This document shows positions 56,163-64,000 of a stretch of DNA of 64,000 bases, in pieces (position 1 is the first letter of the stretch; each line of letters starts with the position of its first letter). The DNA lies in the NCBI GenBank assembly GCA_964650965.1, contig CAZYYO010000001.1, positions 52,001 to 116,000 on the forward strand, written 5' to 3'. The notes beneath the pieces are model-generated. The model was not told where the DNA came from. It worked only from the letters and a program-made list of their open reading frames with translations, and did not search any database. The position numbers were made by a program, and so were the translations under genes. Origin of the DNA: CAZYYO01 sp964650965 (lineage in GTDB: Bacteria > Bacillota > Clostridia > Lachnospirales > Lachnospiraceae).

Positions 56163-57220
56163 TCGGGTCGCTTAAAGGAAACAGCATTGGCGGCCTGTTT
56201 CTTATGTTCGTCTTCAATCGCAGCATAATAATCAATGGTAGTATTAATATTTTCATGACCAAGAACATCTGCAACCAGGCGAATATCACCGGTTTCACGA
56301 TATAATGCAGTTCCATAGGTACTGCGCAGCTTATGAGGGGTTATTTTTTTGTTTGGAACGACCATGCGTGCATATTTCTTAACAAGGTTTTCGATGGCAT
56401 CTACGCTGATCCTACGTCCTTGTAGAGAATAGAAGAGTGCCTTTTCCTGACCTTCTATGCATGTAATTAGTTCTCGCTCTGTTTGCACATAATCTAGCAG
56501 AACATTGTGAACCTCGGTGCCAAAGTATAAAATATCCTGTCCGCCACCTTTTCGCACAATTGTCATAGTATCTACCTTAAAATCAATATCTGTAATATCA
56601 AGACCTGTGCATTCTGATACACGAATTCCAGTACCCAGCATTAAAGTTAGAATTGCTAAATCTCTTTTTTGCGTCTTTTGACAATATTTCCGTTGTCGTT
56701 CACTCATTTGTTCATTTCCATGTTCAATAGCATTTAGGATATTTTGTACCTCATAATTATTCATTCGAACAATGTTTTTATCTTTTTTTAAATGGGGAAG
56801 CTTAACAAGCATCATTGGATTATCTGAGATATATTTTCTTTCATAGTGATATTGAAACATTCCACGCAAAGGCGCCATCTTACGGGCAATAGATTTTTTC
56901 CCATTCTCATGAAGTTCGCCTTCTACATTAAGCTCAAGATAACGTTGATATTCCACAATATCTTCAGAACGTAGTTGATTAAGAATATCCAGGGAGATAT
57001 CCTTAATCGAAACATTCTTAAGCATTGGATTACGTTCCTTTAGAAAGCGAAAAAACATTAACAAATCATAGCTATAAGAAACCAGGGTGCTGGTTTGTGC
57101 CGTAACCTCTTTACTATAAATATAATCCTTTGCACATTGAGGAAGCTGATCTAGTAGATTACGCAGCTGTAGCGTTTGCATTTTCTTTTTTTTCTTATAA
57201 TACTCAGAATCCTTACCCAT
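56159..57220 (-). CDS. Tyrosine recombinase (XerC/D-like integrase family)
   Basis: A 353-aa tyrosine recombinase. The SAM-like core-binding domain covers about residues 25-135; the catalytic domain begins near 150. Catalytic residues: Arg in GTGIRVSECTGL (about 199), Lys in VRKGGGQD, His-x-x-Arg in ITPHKLRSTYGTALY (about 296), His in DVLGHENINTTIDYYA with the Tyr nucleophile near 329. All are present, so it should be active. It is longer than XerC/D (about 300 aa), with an N-terminal extension. No phage or integrative-element genes are adjacent, so it may be a resident chromosomal recombinase. CGGAGG precedes the ATG. An inverted repeat overlies its predicted promoter. Confidence 0.9.
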   Translation of the reverse strand: MGKDSEYYKKKKKMQTLQLRNLLDQLPQCAKDYIYSKEVTAQTSTLVSYSYDLLMFFRFLKERNPMLKNVSIKDISLDILNQLRSEDIVEYQRYLELNVEGELHENGKKSIARKMAPLRGMFQYHYERKYISDNPMMLVKLPHLKKDKNIVRMNNYEVQNILNAIEHGNEQMSERQRKYCQKTQKRDLAILTLMLGTGIRVSECTGLDITDIDFKVDTMTIVRKGGGQDILYFGTEVHNVLLDYVQTERELITCIEGQEKALFYSLQGRRISVDAIENLVKKYARMVVPNKKITPHKLRSTYGTALYRETGDIRLVADVLGHENINTTIDYYAAIEDEHKKQAANAVSFKRPD

Positions 57221-57253
57221 TGAAATATACCTCCGAAAGCCAATATCTATTCT

Positions 57254-57282
57254 ATTATAGAGATTTCACTACTTACTATCGG
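57254..57282 (-). promoter_or_regulatory. Predicted promoter of the tyrosine recombinase
   Basis: On the minus strand TATAAT (57259-57254) is preceded at 17 bases by CCGATA (57282-57277), a poor -35 hexamer that is itself one arm of an inverted repeat. A weak -35 under a dyad suggests a controlled promoter. Confidence 0.5.
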
Positions 57283-57305
57283 AAAAACAGATATTTATCC
57301 GATAG
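57276..57305. repeat. 30-bp near-perfect inverted repeat upstream of the recombinase gene
   Basis: CTATCGGAAAAA, six bases (CAGATA), then TTTATCCGATAG: 12-bp arms with one mismatch around a 6-bp spacer. No T run follows on either strand, so it is not a standard terminator. The spacing resembles Xer-type core sites (about 11-bp arms, 6-8 bp centre); it could equally be an operator over the -35 region. Confidence 0.8.
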
Positions 57306-57339
57306 ATACATTTTACTACTTATACTCTTATAAATCAAT

Positions 57340-57786
57340 TTATAACTGGTCTGAATCTAAAATAACGGTAAAGGGACCATCATTTAATAACTGGACCTTC
57401 ATATCCGCTCCAAAACTTCCTGTTTCAACCTTAGGGACATCCTTCTTACAACAAGCTACAATATATTCATATAATTGGTTTGCCATATCTGGATTGCCAG
57501 CTTCTATAAAAGATGGACGATTTCCCTTTTTACAATTTGCATATAAAGTGAATTGAGAAATCAAAAGCAGCTCCCCATTTACATCCTTTAAAGACAAGTT
57601 TGTCTTTCCTTCAGAATCTTCAAATAATCTTAGTCCAATTAACTTTCGTACTAATTTATCAGCTATCTGAGTGGTATCTGATTGTGAAATCCCAATGAAT
57701 ACTAAAAAGCCTTGGGAAATCTCTCCTTTTACCTGTTGCTCAATAGTAACAGATGCATTCTTAACTCTTTGAATAACAAATTTCAT
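57340..57786 (-). CDS. dtd: D-aminoacyl-tRNA deacylase
   Basis: Removes D-amino acids (and Gly from tRNA-Ala) from mischarged tRNA. The protein is 148 aa, normal. [15 protein letters not shown] opens it; the active-site segments are [20 protein letters not shown] near residue 75 and the cross-subunit [11 protein letters not shown] near the end (the usual form is NxGPVTxxLDS; here Phe replaces Val). The start overlaps the plsC stop (TAATG), so it is translated with plsC. Confidence 0.95.
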   Translation of the reverse strand: MKFVIQRVKNASVTIEQQVKGEISQGFLVFIGISQSDTTQIADKLVRKLIGLRLFEDSEGKTNLSLKDVNGELLLISQFTLYANCKKGNRPSFIEAGNPDMANQLYEYIVACCKKDVPKVETGSFGADMKVQLLNDGPFTVILDSDQL

Positions 57787-58511
57787 TATTCGGTCTCCTG
57801 AATTCCATACTCTTTCATTGTTTCAATGATTCGCTGACGTACTGTTGCAGCGATCTCAGGCGTCTTCATATCTTTATATTCCTCATAAAACATTGGTTTC
57901 ATGAAAATAACCTTTGTAGTTACTTTACCTAATGATAAACTGTTAAAAGGTTTATAAGAATCAATTAATGTAACTGGAACTAATGGAGCCTTGGCACGTA
58001 CCGCACTCTTAAAGCTTCCTGGTTTAAACTGCTGAACCTTATTTTTATTGTGGGCATATCCACCTTCTGAAAAAATAATAAAGCGCTTGCCCTCCTGAAC
58101 CTCTTCTGTCATCTCATTAATAATCTTCATTCCCTGTCTTACATTGTCAATCTCAAGACGCTTCGCATCCAATAAATCAACAATTTCTCTCACTAGAAAG
58201 GAATAGGATTTCGCCTTATCCATTACAAAAGTACAAGGTCTGTCATGTGCAGAAATAATACCCAATGCATCATATTTTCCCTGATGATTTGGAAACATCA
58301 CATACCCGCCCGTTTCAGGCAAATTCTCTGTTCCATAAGCTTCTGTAGTAATTTTACCGGATTTTTTCATATAAGAAACTGCTTTTCTTGCAAATCGATA
58401 TCGATCTTCTGCAGAGTACTTTTCCGGATGGGAAGCCATCTTTCGCATCTTAGGAATCATATATGGCGCACGGGAAAGATTCATAAATATTACATAAAAT
58501 AAACGAAACAT
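57786..58511 (-). CDS. plsC: 1-acyl-sn-glycerol-3-phosphate acyltransferase family protein
   Basis: Membrane-associated acyltransferase of phospholipid synthesis, 241 aa. The catalytic block is [13 protein letters not shown] near residue 73; the usual HxxxxD of the family appears as HQGKYD. The glycerol-phosphate block is [13 protein letters not shown] near 147 (family EGTR-like position, here EGGY), and [15 protein letters not shown] is block IV. The EGGY variation makes the precise acceptor uncertain. It is driven by its own promoter and coupled to dtd. Confidence 0.85.
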   Translation of the reverse strand: MFRLFYVIFMNLSRAPYMIPKMRKMASHPEKYSAEDRYRFARKAVSYMKKSGKITTEAYGTENLPETGGYVMFPNHQGKYDALGIISAHDRPCTFVMDKAKSYSFLVREIVDLLDAKRLEIDNVRQGMKIINEMTEEVQEGKRFIIFSEGGYAHNKNKVQQFKPGSFKSAVRAKAPLVPVTLIDSYKPFNSLSLGKVTTKVIFMKPMFYEEYKDMKTPEIAATVRQRIIETMKEYGIQETE

Positions 58512-58542
58512 AATTTACTCTCCCAACTGTTGTCATAAGTAA

Positions 58543-58571
58543 ATTATACTGATTTTACTAAAAAAATACAA
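58543..58571 (-). promoter_or_regulatory. Predicted sigma-A promoter of plsC-dtd
   Basis: On the minus strand TTGTAT (58571-58566), 17 bases, TATAAT (58548-58543), about 30 bases before the plsC start. Confidence 0.7.
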
Positions 58572-58631
58572 TAAGAACTAAGATATTCCTATACAATTGC
58601 TATAAATGATACCATCCAAATTATCCATGGG

Positions 58632-58973
58632 TTATCTATCAATTGCATAATACGGTATCATAAGATGCTGTCCCTCATGAATGGTATCACTTGAAAGGTG
58701 ATTTAACTGCTTTACCTCATTAATATATTCATTCTGATTCCTGTACTCGGAAGTCATATATTCATCAGCTATCGACCATAAAGAATCTCCATCCTGAAGA
58801 CAGATACTTGTATAATACTTATTTGTCACTTCACTTTCACTGGCATTTGCGGTAAAGGAAGAGAGAAAAACAGCAATAAATAAAATTGTAATAATACTAA
58901 TTATTGTAAATAATACAATTCTCCTGCGAGCTATTAACTGATTTTTCTTCATCGCTACTGTTCTTCTACTCAT
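58632..58973 (-). CDS. LysM-domain membrane protein, YneA-like SOS cell-division suppressor
   Basis: A 113-aa protein: a basic N-terminus, one transmembrane helix (about residues 19-41, RIVLFTIISIITILFIAVFL), and an extracellular LysM domain (ICLQDGDSLWSIADEYM then NHLSSDTIHEGQHLMIP). Size, layout and divergent orientation to lexA match YneA of Bacillus, which blocks division during SOS. AGAGGG 7 bases before ATG 58973 fixes the start; the ATG at 58979 is too close to it. Its promoter contains a LexA box in the spacer. The YneA function is inferred. Confidence 0.82.
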   Translation of the reverse strand: MSRRTVAMKKNQLIARRRIVLFTIISIITILFIAVFLSSFTANASESEVTNKYYTSICLQDGDSLWSIADEYMTSEYRNQNEYINEVKQLNHLSSDTIHEGQHLMIPYYAIDR

Positions 58974-59007
58974 ATCCATACCCTCTTTCTAAAAAAAATA
59001 ATCAAGT

Positions 59008-59021
59008 CGAACCTCTGTTCT
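59008..59021. promoter_or_regulatory. LexA box 1
   Basis: CGAACCTCTGTTCT matches the Gram-positive LexA site CGAAC-N4-GTTCG except for the last base. It lies about 35 bases before the yneA-like start codon, in the expected leader. Confidence 0.75.
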
Positions 59022-59027
59022 GTTATT

Positions 59028-59056
59028 ATATTACAGCACGAACAAATGTTTGTCAA
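59028..59056 (-). promoter_or_regulatory. Predicted promoter of the yneA-like gene
   Basis: On the minus strand an exact TTGACA (59056-59051), 17 bases, TAATAT (59033-59028). LexA box 2 overlaps the -35 edge and fills the upstream part of the spacer, so LexA would block polymerase directly. Confidence 0.75.
59039..59052. promoter_or_regulatory. LexA box 2
   Basis: CGAACAAATGTTTG matches CGAAC-N4-GTTCG with one change. It sits inside the yneA-like promoter. Confidence 0.85.
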
Positions 59057-59064
59057 TAGAAAAT

Positions 59065-59078
59065 CGAACAAATTTTCG
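59065..59078. promoter_or_regulatory. LexA box 3
   Basis: CGAACAAATTTTCG matches CGAAC-N4-GTTCG with one change. It lies about 10 bases upstream of the predicted lexA -35, suitable for autoregulation. Confidence 0.75.
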
Positions 59079-59088
59079 GAATATATGT

Positions 59089-59117
59089 TTGCTTTTTTAT
59101 ATTTCCTATGATATTAT
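59089..59117 (+). promoter_or_regulatory. Predicted promoter of lexA
   Basis: TTGCTT (59089-59094), 17 bases, TATTAT (59112-59117), about 25 bases before the lexA start; close to consensus at both hexamers. Confidence 0.6.
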
Positions 59118-59142
59118 AAATAAAAAAGCGGGAGGACATATT

Positions 59143-59760
59143 ATGTCATATGGAAAAATATCCGATAAGCAACGAGAAATTTTAGAATATATTAAGCAGG
59201 AAATATTAAATCGAGGATATCCCCCAGCAGTTCGTGAGATATGTGAGGCAGTCCATTTGAAATCCACATCTTCTGTTCACGCTCATTTGGAGTCTTTAGA
59301 GAAGAATGGTTATATTCGAAGAGATCCAACCAAACCAAGAGCTATAGAAATTGTAGATGAGAACTTTAATCTCACTCGCCGAGAAGTGGTAAATGTTCCT
59401 ATTGTAGGAAGTGTAGCCGCTGGTCAACCCCTTCTTGCCGTAGAAAATATTACTAATTACTTCCCTATTCCAGCAGAATTTATGCCAAACCATGAGACTT
59501 TTATGTTAAAAGTAAAGGGTGAAAGCATGATTAATGCAGGCATTTTAGATGGAGACACCATCCTGGTAGAGCAGGTAAGCACCGCACGAAATGGAGACAT
59601 GGTTGTAGCACTTGTAGATGATTCTGCCACAGTGAAGACATTCTACAAGGAAGACGGACACATCCGTCTGCAACCTGAAAACGATAACATGGATCCCATT
59701 ATCGTAACTGACTGTGCCATCTTAGGCAAGGTATTTGGAGTATTCCGATTCTTCCGCTAA
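59143..59760 (+). CDS. lexA: SOS repressor LexA
   Basis: Self-cleaving repressor of the DNA-damage response, 205 aa. N-terminal winged helix: [42 protein letters not shown]. The Ala-Gly cleavage bond is in [12 protein letters not shown] near residue 90; the catalytic Ser is in [11 protein letters not shown] near 126 and the Lys in [11 protein letters not shown] near 164. The frame is open back to 59050, but GGGAGGA 7 bases before ATG 59143 and the conserved N-terminus set the start. It is divergent from the yneA-like gene and followed by a terminator. Confidence 0.97.
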   Translation: MSYGKISDKQREILEYIKQEILNRGYPPAVREICEAVHLKSTSSVHAHLESLEKNGYIRRDPTKPRAIEIVDENFNLTRREVVNVPIVGSVAAGQPLLAVENITNYFPIPAEFMPNHETFMLKVKGESMINAGILDGDTILVEQVSTARNGDMVVALVDDSATVKTFYKEDGHIRLQPENDNMDPIIVTDCAILGKVFGVFRFFR

Positions 59761-59781
59761 TTATAATGATAGAACTCCTAT

Positions 59782-59815
59782 AAAAAGAGTATGCAAAACC
59801 TGCATACTCTTTTTT
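59782..59815. terminator. Bidirectional intrinsic terminator after lexA
   Basis: A 14-bp perfect stem (AAAAAGAGTATGCA with TGCATACTCTTTTT) and a 5-base loop, flanked by A and T runs on both sides; it separates lexA from the convergent GH1 gene. Confidence 0.85.
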
Positions 59816-59871
59816 ATAAGATTTCTATCATCATTTCATAAACTACATCACTAATAATGCACACCATTTTC

Positions 59872-60288
59872 TTAAAGATTTTCCCCATTTGTTTCTATTA
59901 CAGATTTATAGAATATTGCAGAATCCTTTAGAATTCTTTTCTGATTTCTGTAATCTACATAGATAAGGCCAAAGCGCATATCATACCCCTCAAACCATTC
60001 AAAATTATCCATGATAGACCAATAAAGATATCCTTCTACAGGAATTCCTTCTTCTACAGCTTTACGAAGTTCGAGAAGATAGCTATGGATGTAATCACTG
60101 CGTTGTGGATCATGTATTTTACCATCCATCATTACAAAGTCATTATTCGAGAATCCATTTTCGGTAAACAAAACAGGTAGTCCATATTTTTTAAATGCAA
60201 ATTTTGCCATGTAATAAAGACTTTTAGAACGAATTGGCATTCCTATTTGAGATTTCGGATTTCCTGGATAAGTAAGTGGATTATTCAT
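59872..60288 (-). pseudogene. C-terminal fragment of a frameshifted GH1 beta-glucosidase
   Basis: This frame holds the end of a GH1 glycosidase. The nucleophile Glu is in VLFTENGFSNND, followed by YLYWSIMDNFEWFEGYDMRFGLIYVDY and KDSAIFYKSVIE, where GH1 beta-glucosidases have the aglycone-side Trp-Glu pair and the DY-x-TQKR-type run. The frame continues upstream past ATG 60288 as CNVYGSANFYDIPG, which is the missing piece between the two fragments, so the ATG is internal and not a real start. The DY-QKR segment favours non-phosphorylated beta-glucosides. Together with the next entry it would make a normal 432-aa enzyme. Confidence 0.85.
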
Positions 60289-61169
60289 ACCTGGAATGTC
60301 ATAAAAATTTGCAGAACCATATACATTGCAAAAAATAAATCCAGTTTTTGATGGATAATTGTTAGATCTTCTTCTGAAAGTACGTTACTCATGGACTCTG
60401 GAGCTAATCCTTCCATTACCGGATCTAACCATCTTGACATTCCCATAAATCCTGCAACATCTGCAAATGTATAGTTGTATGCATCCTGTTCTTCTAAAGC
60501 TCCAGGAACTGGTTCCATAATAAGCCCCATAATGACAAATCCTATTTTAAGAGGCTGCTTTGCATTTTTTCGTAATTCCTGCACTGCTCGTCCATGACAT
60601 AAAAGCATTCGTCTATAACTTGCATTTTCTGCTGTTTTATCATCCTTTTTGCCTGCTAATTCTAAATAATCATTAAATATACATTGCGGCTCATTTGTCG
60701 TAAACCAATATTTTACCCTGTCTGATAATGCTTCTGTCATTGTTTTTGCGAAAAAAGCAAAATCCTCGATTGTTTTGTCACTTAGCCAACCGCCCTGATC
60801 AAATACCCATTGTGGCATGTCAGAATGAAACAAAGTAACCATTGGCTGAATACCCGACTCAATCAGTGTATCTACCAAATCACAGTAAAATTTAATTCCT
60901 TTTTTATTCGCATAACCTTTTGAAGGAATAACACGACTCCAGCTGATTGAAAAGCGATAGGCTTTTAATCCAATCTCTTTCATTAGTGCAATATCTTCCT
61001 TCCAATGATGATAATGATCACAGGCCTCATGACAATTCTCATTTCTTTTGATTCGTCCAGCGGGCATATTATCCCATATAGATGCACTGCGTCCATCATC
61101 CAAATGACCACCTTCAATTTGTGTCGCTGCACTTGCAGCCCCCCAAATAAACTTATTTGAAAAACTCAT
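60285..61169 (-). pseudogene. N-terminal fragment of a frameshifted GH1 beta-glucosidase
   Basis: Starts at ATG 61169 (GGGAGG 8 bases upstream): MSFSNKFIWGAASAATQIEGG, a GH1 opening with no signal peptide, so cytoplasmic. YRFSISWSRVIPSKG and the acid/base Glu in WFTTNEPQCIF near residue 165 are present. The correct frame is lost after HQKLDLFF; the last 13 codons (AMYMVLQIFMTFQV) are out of frame. The shift falls in the A6 run at 60330-60335 (T6 on the coding strand); one extra T restores DLFFCNVYGSANFYDIPG and joins both fragments. It lies 16 bases after the rhamnosidase gene. A recent mutation or a homopolymer sequencing error would look the same. Confidence 0.87.
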
Positions 61170-61185
61170 TTTCTTACCTCCCGAT

Positions 61186-63951
61186 CTATGGTTTGCATTC
61201 AAATGCATATGTTCCATTTTCGATTACTTGCTCATCACCACTAGGCAAACAAATAATTGCAGTCGTATTGGCAGGTATTGTTCCAAAAATCCGAATCACA
61301 TCATCATTCTTTTCCCAACATACTTTGATTTCGCCTCTGGCACTGTCAAATTCTCCCTCTACTTTATTCAAAGGAACATCATATTCTGGAGCTATCTTAA
61401 TCTTGTCATAGCCAATTCCGTCATTTTGAATTCCAAGCACTCTACGATATAAGAAATCTCCAACACATCCAAAAGCGTAATGATTGAAAGAACAATCAGC
61501 AATCGCTTCATCCTGACGTCTTGCATCCCAGTTCTCCCATAATGTAGTAGCACCATTTTCTACTTCATATAACCAAGAAGGACATTCTCTCTGGAACAAT
61601 ACTTTCCATGCAGTCTCTTTATATCCATAATCGCATAACACATCTAACATATGTGGAGTGGACATAAATCCCGTATCTAATCGATATCCATTATTTTCAA
61701 TGAGCTCATTTAGTCTTTTAGCAAAATCTAACGCCGTCTCTTCCGAAACCATCTGATATTTTAATGCCAGGATATAATTCCCCTGCATTTCCTGACCAAG
61801 TTTATTATCTTTGGTTACATATTCTTCTGCAAAAGCCGCTCTCACTCTTCTAGCATATTTCTTATAAGTTGCAGCATTTTCTTCATATCCTAATATCTCT
61901 GATATTTCACTATACAAATCCGCAATATGAGCAAGTAAACTTGTATCCGCATAATTCATTGTCAAAAATGCAGAAGCTGGTCCATCTGAGAATCCTAATT
62001 CATTTACAACACTTGGTATGATCCAATCTCCAAAATGGAATCCAGAATTAATCAAAAAATGCTGATTTTCTAACTGACGACCTTCCATTTGCTCAATTTC
62101 AACATCTGGAGCTCCCACTGTATTGAAAGCGTTAGGTAATTCAAATGCAGCTTGTTCCATTGCTTTCATCCATTTACCCATTGCGTCATAATTCTCTCTC
62201 AATACCGAGATATCTCCATATAACTGATATAATTGCCAAGGTAATGTTAATATAACGTCTCCCCATCCAAGAGAACCTGCACTTGACTGGGAGATATAAC
62301 TCTTAATCTGTGGAACGGTTCCAAATATTTGACCTTCCTTGGTCTGTTCCACACGAATACTTTTCAGCCAATCTTTATAGAATGCAGTCATTTCCTGATT
62401 GAATAAAGCAGTTGCTCCATATACTACTACATCACCTGTCCATCCCGCTTTTTCTCTTGTTGGGCAATCCGTTGGAATGGTAATATTATTCGTTCGCTGG
62501 CTCCAATAAATATTATGTTGTAATTGATTCATGTCTTCATTGGAGCATGAAAATGCCCCAGTAACCTTATTATCTGTACTAATAGCTAGAGCAGCAAACT
62601 GTTCTGTATCCCAGCTATCCCCTCCTTTTACGCGAATATAACGAAATCCGTGATATGTAAATTTAGGTTGATATACCTCGGTTTCATCACCCTTACAAAT
62701 ATATTCATCTCTCTGTGCTTTGCTTTTAGAGTCTGAAAATACATAGAAGAAGTTACCCTCTTTGTCTAATGTTTCTCCATGCTCAAACGTAATTACTTCG
62801 TTCTCTTTTCCATGAATTTCAACTCGAATGATTCCGGCAAGGTTCTGCCCGAAATCAACTAACAAATCTCCATTAGGTGCAGTCCATACTCTCTTTGCTG
62901 GTACTTCTTTGAAAACACGTACCCCTGGATAATTCTGTGCTTCAAGTAATTGATCGGCATCGTTTTTCACAAGAACAGTTTTCCAATTATTTTCTATATA
63001 AGATATTACAGAAGGATCTCCATCATCTTTTCTAGCATCATATTTTTCTCCTAAAAAAAGGTCTGCCACTCTTACAGGTCCATCATAGGAATATTTCCAA
63101 CTTTCATCACTTTGGATTGTCTGTTCTTCCCCATTTTCATATTGAATTACTAATTTAAAAAGTAATCCTGGCACTTCTCCATATTCGCATCCTCGTCCAA
63201 TTGCGATTTTCCCTTTATACCAACCATCTGCAATGGTAACCGAAACTGCATTCTCATTCTGAAGTAAACCATCAACACCATATACTTGATAATGAATTCT
63301 CTTATCATAAGTCGTAAATCCTGGATTCAATAACGTATCTGTAATTTCGCTTCCATTGATTTTAACATCATAAATTCCATGAGCTGTTACATATAATCTT
63401 GCTCGTTTGATTCCAGTGTCACAAGAAAATGTTTTTCTCAAACGAACAGCTGGATCATATGGTTCCAATGGCAGCTCTTCCAGTATGTCCCCCTCAAGTC
63501 TCATCTCTACAGCTTCTCCACGCATCATTGCTTCCACTGTATTATTCCATTCCTTATACGCTGTATCTAAGGGATTTGTAGTAAGCTGAGGGAGCCTTTC
63601 TGGTTCAATCCATTTTGTATTCCACTCACTGGTATCCATGAATGCAGTCTCAAAAAAACATTCTTCTCCTTGTACGGATTCCGTTTTATTATTCCATACT
63701 GTAATTTGATAACTATAACGTGTACACGACTCTAATTCCTGTCCATCATAGATAATTCCAATTGTGTCATTACTCTTAACTACTTTACTATCCCATACTA
63801 CTTCTGTTCCTTCTTTTAGAACAATCACTTGGTATGCGACTTGATAAATATCATTTCTGCCATCTTCTAATTTCCATGAAAATGAAGGCTTCTGCACAGT
63901 TATTGAAATTGGATTTACCATAGATTCACATGTAACATTAATTACTTTCAT
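61186..63951 (-). CDS. Alpha-L-rhamnosidase, GH78
   Basis: Releases terminal alpha-L-rhamnose from glycosides. About 921 aa, no signal peptide, so intracellular. N-terminal beta domains (Bac_rhamnosid_N and the concanavalin-like part with RLYVTAHGIYDVKINGSEITDTLLNPGFTTYDKRIHYQVY), then the (alpha/alpha)6 barrel with the hallmark DCPTREKAGWTGDVVVYG (about residue 490) that carries acidic active-site residues, and ENGATTLWENWDA (about 800) with the other catalytic Glu. A C-terminal beta domain closes it. GGGAG lies 8 bases before ATG 63951; the ATG at 63966 overlaps that site. It is followed by GH1 after 16 bases. Confidence 0.92.
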   Translation of the reverse strand: MKVINVTCESMVNPISITVQKPSFSWKLEDGRNDIYQVAYQVIVLKEGTEVVWDSKVVKSNDTIGIIYDGQELESCTRYSYQITVWNNKTESVQGEECFFETAFMDTSEWNTKWIEPERLPQLTTNPLDTAYKEWNNTVEAMMRGEAVEMRLEGDILEELPLEPYDPAVRLRKTFSCDTGIKRARLYVTAHGIYDVKINGSEITDTLLNPGFTTYDKRIHYQVYGVDGLLQNENAVSVTIADGWYKGKIAIGRGCEYGEVPGLLFKLVIQYENGEEQTIQSDESWKYSYDGPVRVADLFLGEKYDARKDDGDPSVISYIENNWKTVLVKNDADQLLEAQNYPGVRVFKEVPAKRVWTAPNGDLLVDFGQNLAGIIRVEIHGKENEVITFEHGETLDKEGNFFYVFSDSKSKAQRDEYICKGDETEVYQPKFTYHGFRYIRVKGGDSWDTEQFAALAISTDNKVTGAFSCSNEDMNQLQHNIYWSQRTNNITIPTDCPTREKAGWTGDVVVYGATALFNQEMTAFYKDWLKSIRVEQTKEGQIFGTVPQIKSYISQSSAGSLGWGDVILTLPWQLYQLYGDISVLRENYDAMGKWMKAMEQAAFELPNAFNTVGAPDVEIEQMEGRQLENQHFLINSGFHFGDWIIPSVVNELGFSDGPASAFLTMNYADTSLLAHIADLYSEISEILGYEENAATYKKYARRVRAAFAEEYVTKDNKLGQEMQGNYILALKYQMVSEETALDFAKRLNELIENNGYRLDTGFMSTPHMLDVLCDYGYKETAWKVLFQRECPSWLYEVENGATTLWENWDARRQDEAIADCSFNHYAFGCVGDFLYRRVLGIQNDGIGYDKIKIAPEYDVPLNKVEGEFDSARGEIKVCWEKNDDVIRIFGTIPANTTAIICLPSGDEQVIENGTYAFECKP

Positions 63952-64000
63952 AAATAAATCTCCCATTGCTCATTTTTATATAAATTTATCAATTACTTAC

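Noticed and set aside
57276..57305. Terminator for dtd at the inverted repeat
   Set aside because: There is no T run after either arm and a promoter -10 follows directly, so an operator or recombination site fits better.
56159..57305. Prophage or integrative element around the tyrosine recombinase
   Set aside because: Flanking genes are housekeeping genes and no structural, excisionase, replication or attachment-site genes are seen in the window.
1..64000. tRNA, rRNA, CRISPR arrays, insertion sequences
   Set aside because: No cloverleaf-like intergenic segment, no regularly spaced direct repeats and no transposase frame were found while reading the window.

Overview
This is an AT-rich, tightly packed chromosomal segment from a spore-forming clostridium, most likely a member of the Lachnospiraceae. 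The evidence for this is gene content and order: rex beside an ABC-F ATPase, yqfC-yqfD-phoH-ybeY, mutS-mutL-miaA-ynbB, radC-mreBCD-mrdA-minCD-rodA-mgsA, a sepF/ylmH/lspA/rluD-type cluster, and lexA divergent from a yneA-like gene. TTG starts are frequent, many genes overlap by ATGA, and AGGAGG-type ribosome sites are strong. I see no rRNA, tRNA, CRISPR array, insertion sequence or prophage. No gene-free stretch exceeds about 170 bases.

Layout. 1-9.4 kb: the tail of an unknown gene, icd, an ABC-F protein, rex, a coiled-coil protein, nnr, alr, a broken mazF and a CNNM/CBS membrane protein. 9.4-21 kb: yebC, metY, glgA, a TepA-type ClpP-fold protease, ftsK/spoIIIE, the one-carbon pair fhs-folD, a zinc-ribbon/TPR membrane protein, rlmH and a pyrimidine-nucleoside phosphorylase. 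22-32 kb: the yqfC-yqfD-phoH-HD-ybeY string, a DUF3048 protein, a MurJ/SpoVB flippase, a BofC-like protein and two flavoproteins. 32-39 kb: mutS, mutL, miaA and an ynbB-like PLP enzyme. 39-49 kb: radC and the shape/division block (mreBCD, mrdA, minCD, rodA), then mgsA and a DacA-type carboxypeptidase. 49-56 kb: a small P-loop protein, DUF378, an HlyD-like adaptor, yggS, sepF, ylmH, aroB, lspA and rluD. 56-64 kb, mostly minus strand: a tyrosine recombinase, dtd, plsC, the SOS pair yneA-like/lexA, a frameshifted GH1 beta-glucosidase and a GH78 alpha-L-rhamnosidase.

The genes are mainly housekeeping: wall synthesis, elongation and septum placement, mismatch repair and SOS, tRNA and rRNA modification, and one-carbon and sulfur metabolism. 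The accessory part is the GH78-GH1 pair at the right end, which could remove rhamnose and then glucose from plant rhamnoglucosides.

The points most worth checking are these. (1) mazF carries an in-frame ochre codon between its two catalytic residues and has no adjacent antitoxin. (2) fhs has a frameshift just after its start and the GH1 gene has one in the middle, both at homopolymers. (3) A PgpH-like protein has lost its HD dyad. (4) A 30-bp near-perfect dyad, with 12-bp arms and a 6-bp spacer, lies over the predicted promoter of the tyrosine recombinase. (5) Three LexA boxes sit in the lexA/yneA-like intergenic region, one of them inside a promoter spacer. (6) MinD is divergent and lacks an obvious membrane-targeting helix, with no minE beside it and no divIVA in the sepF cluster. 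All identifications come from reading the sequence; no database search was run.
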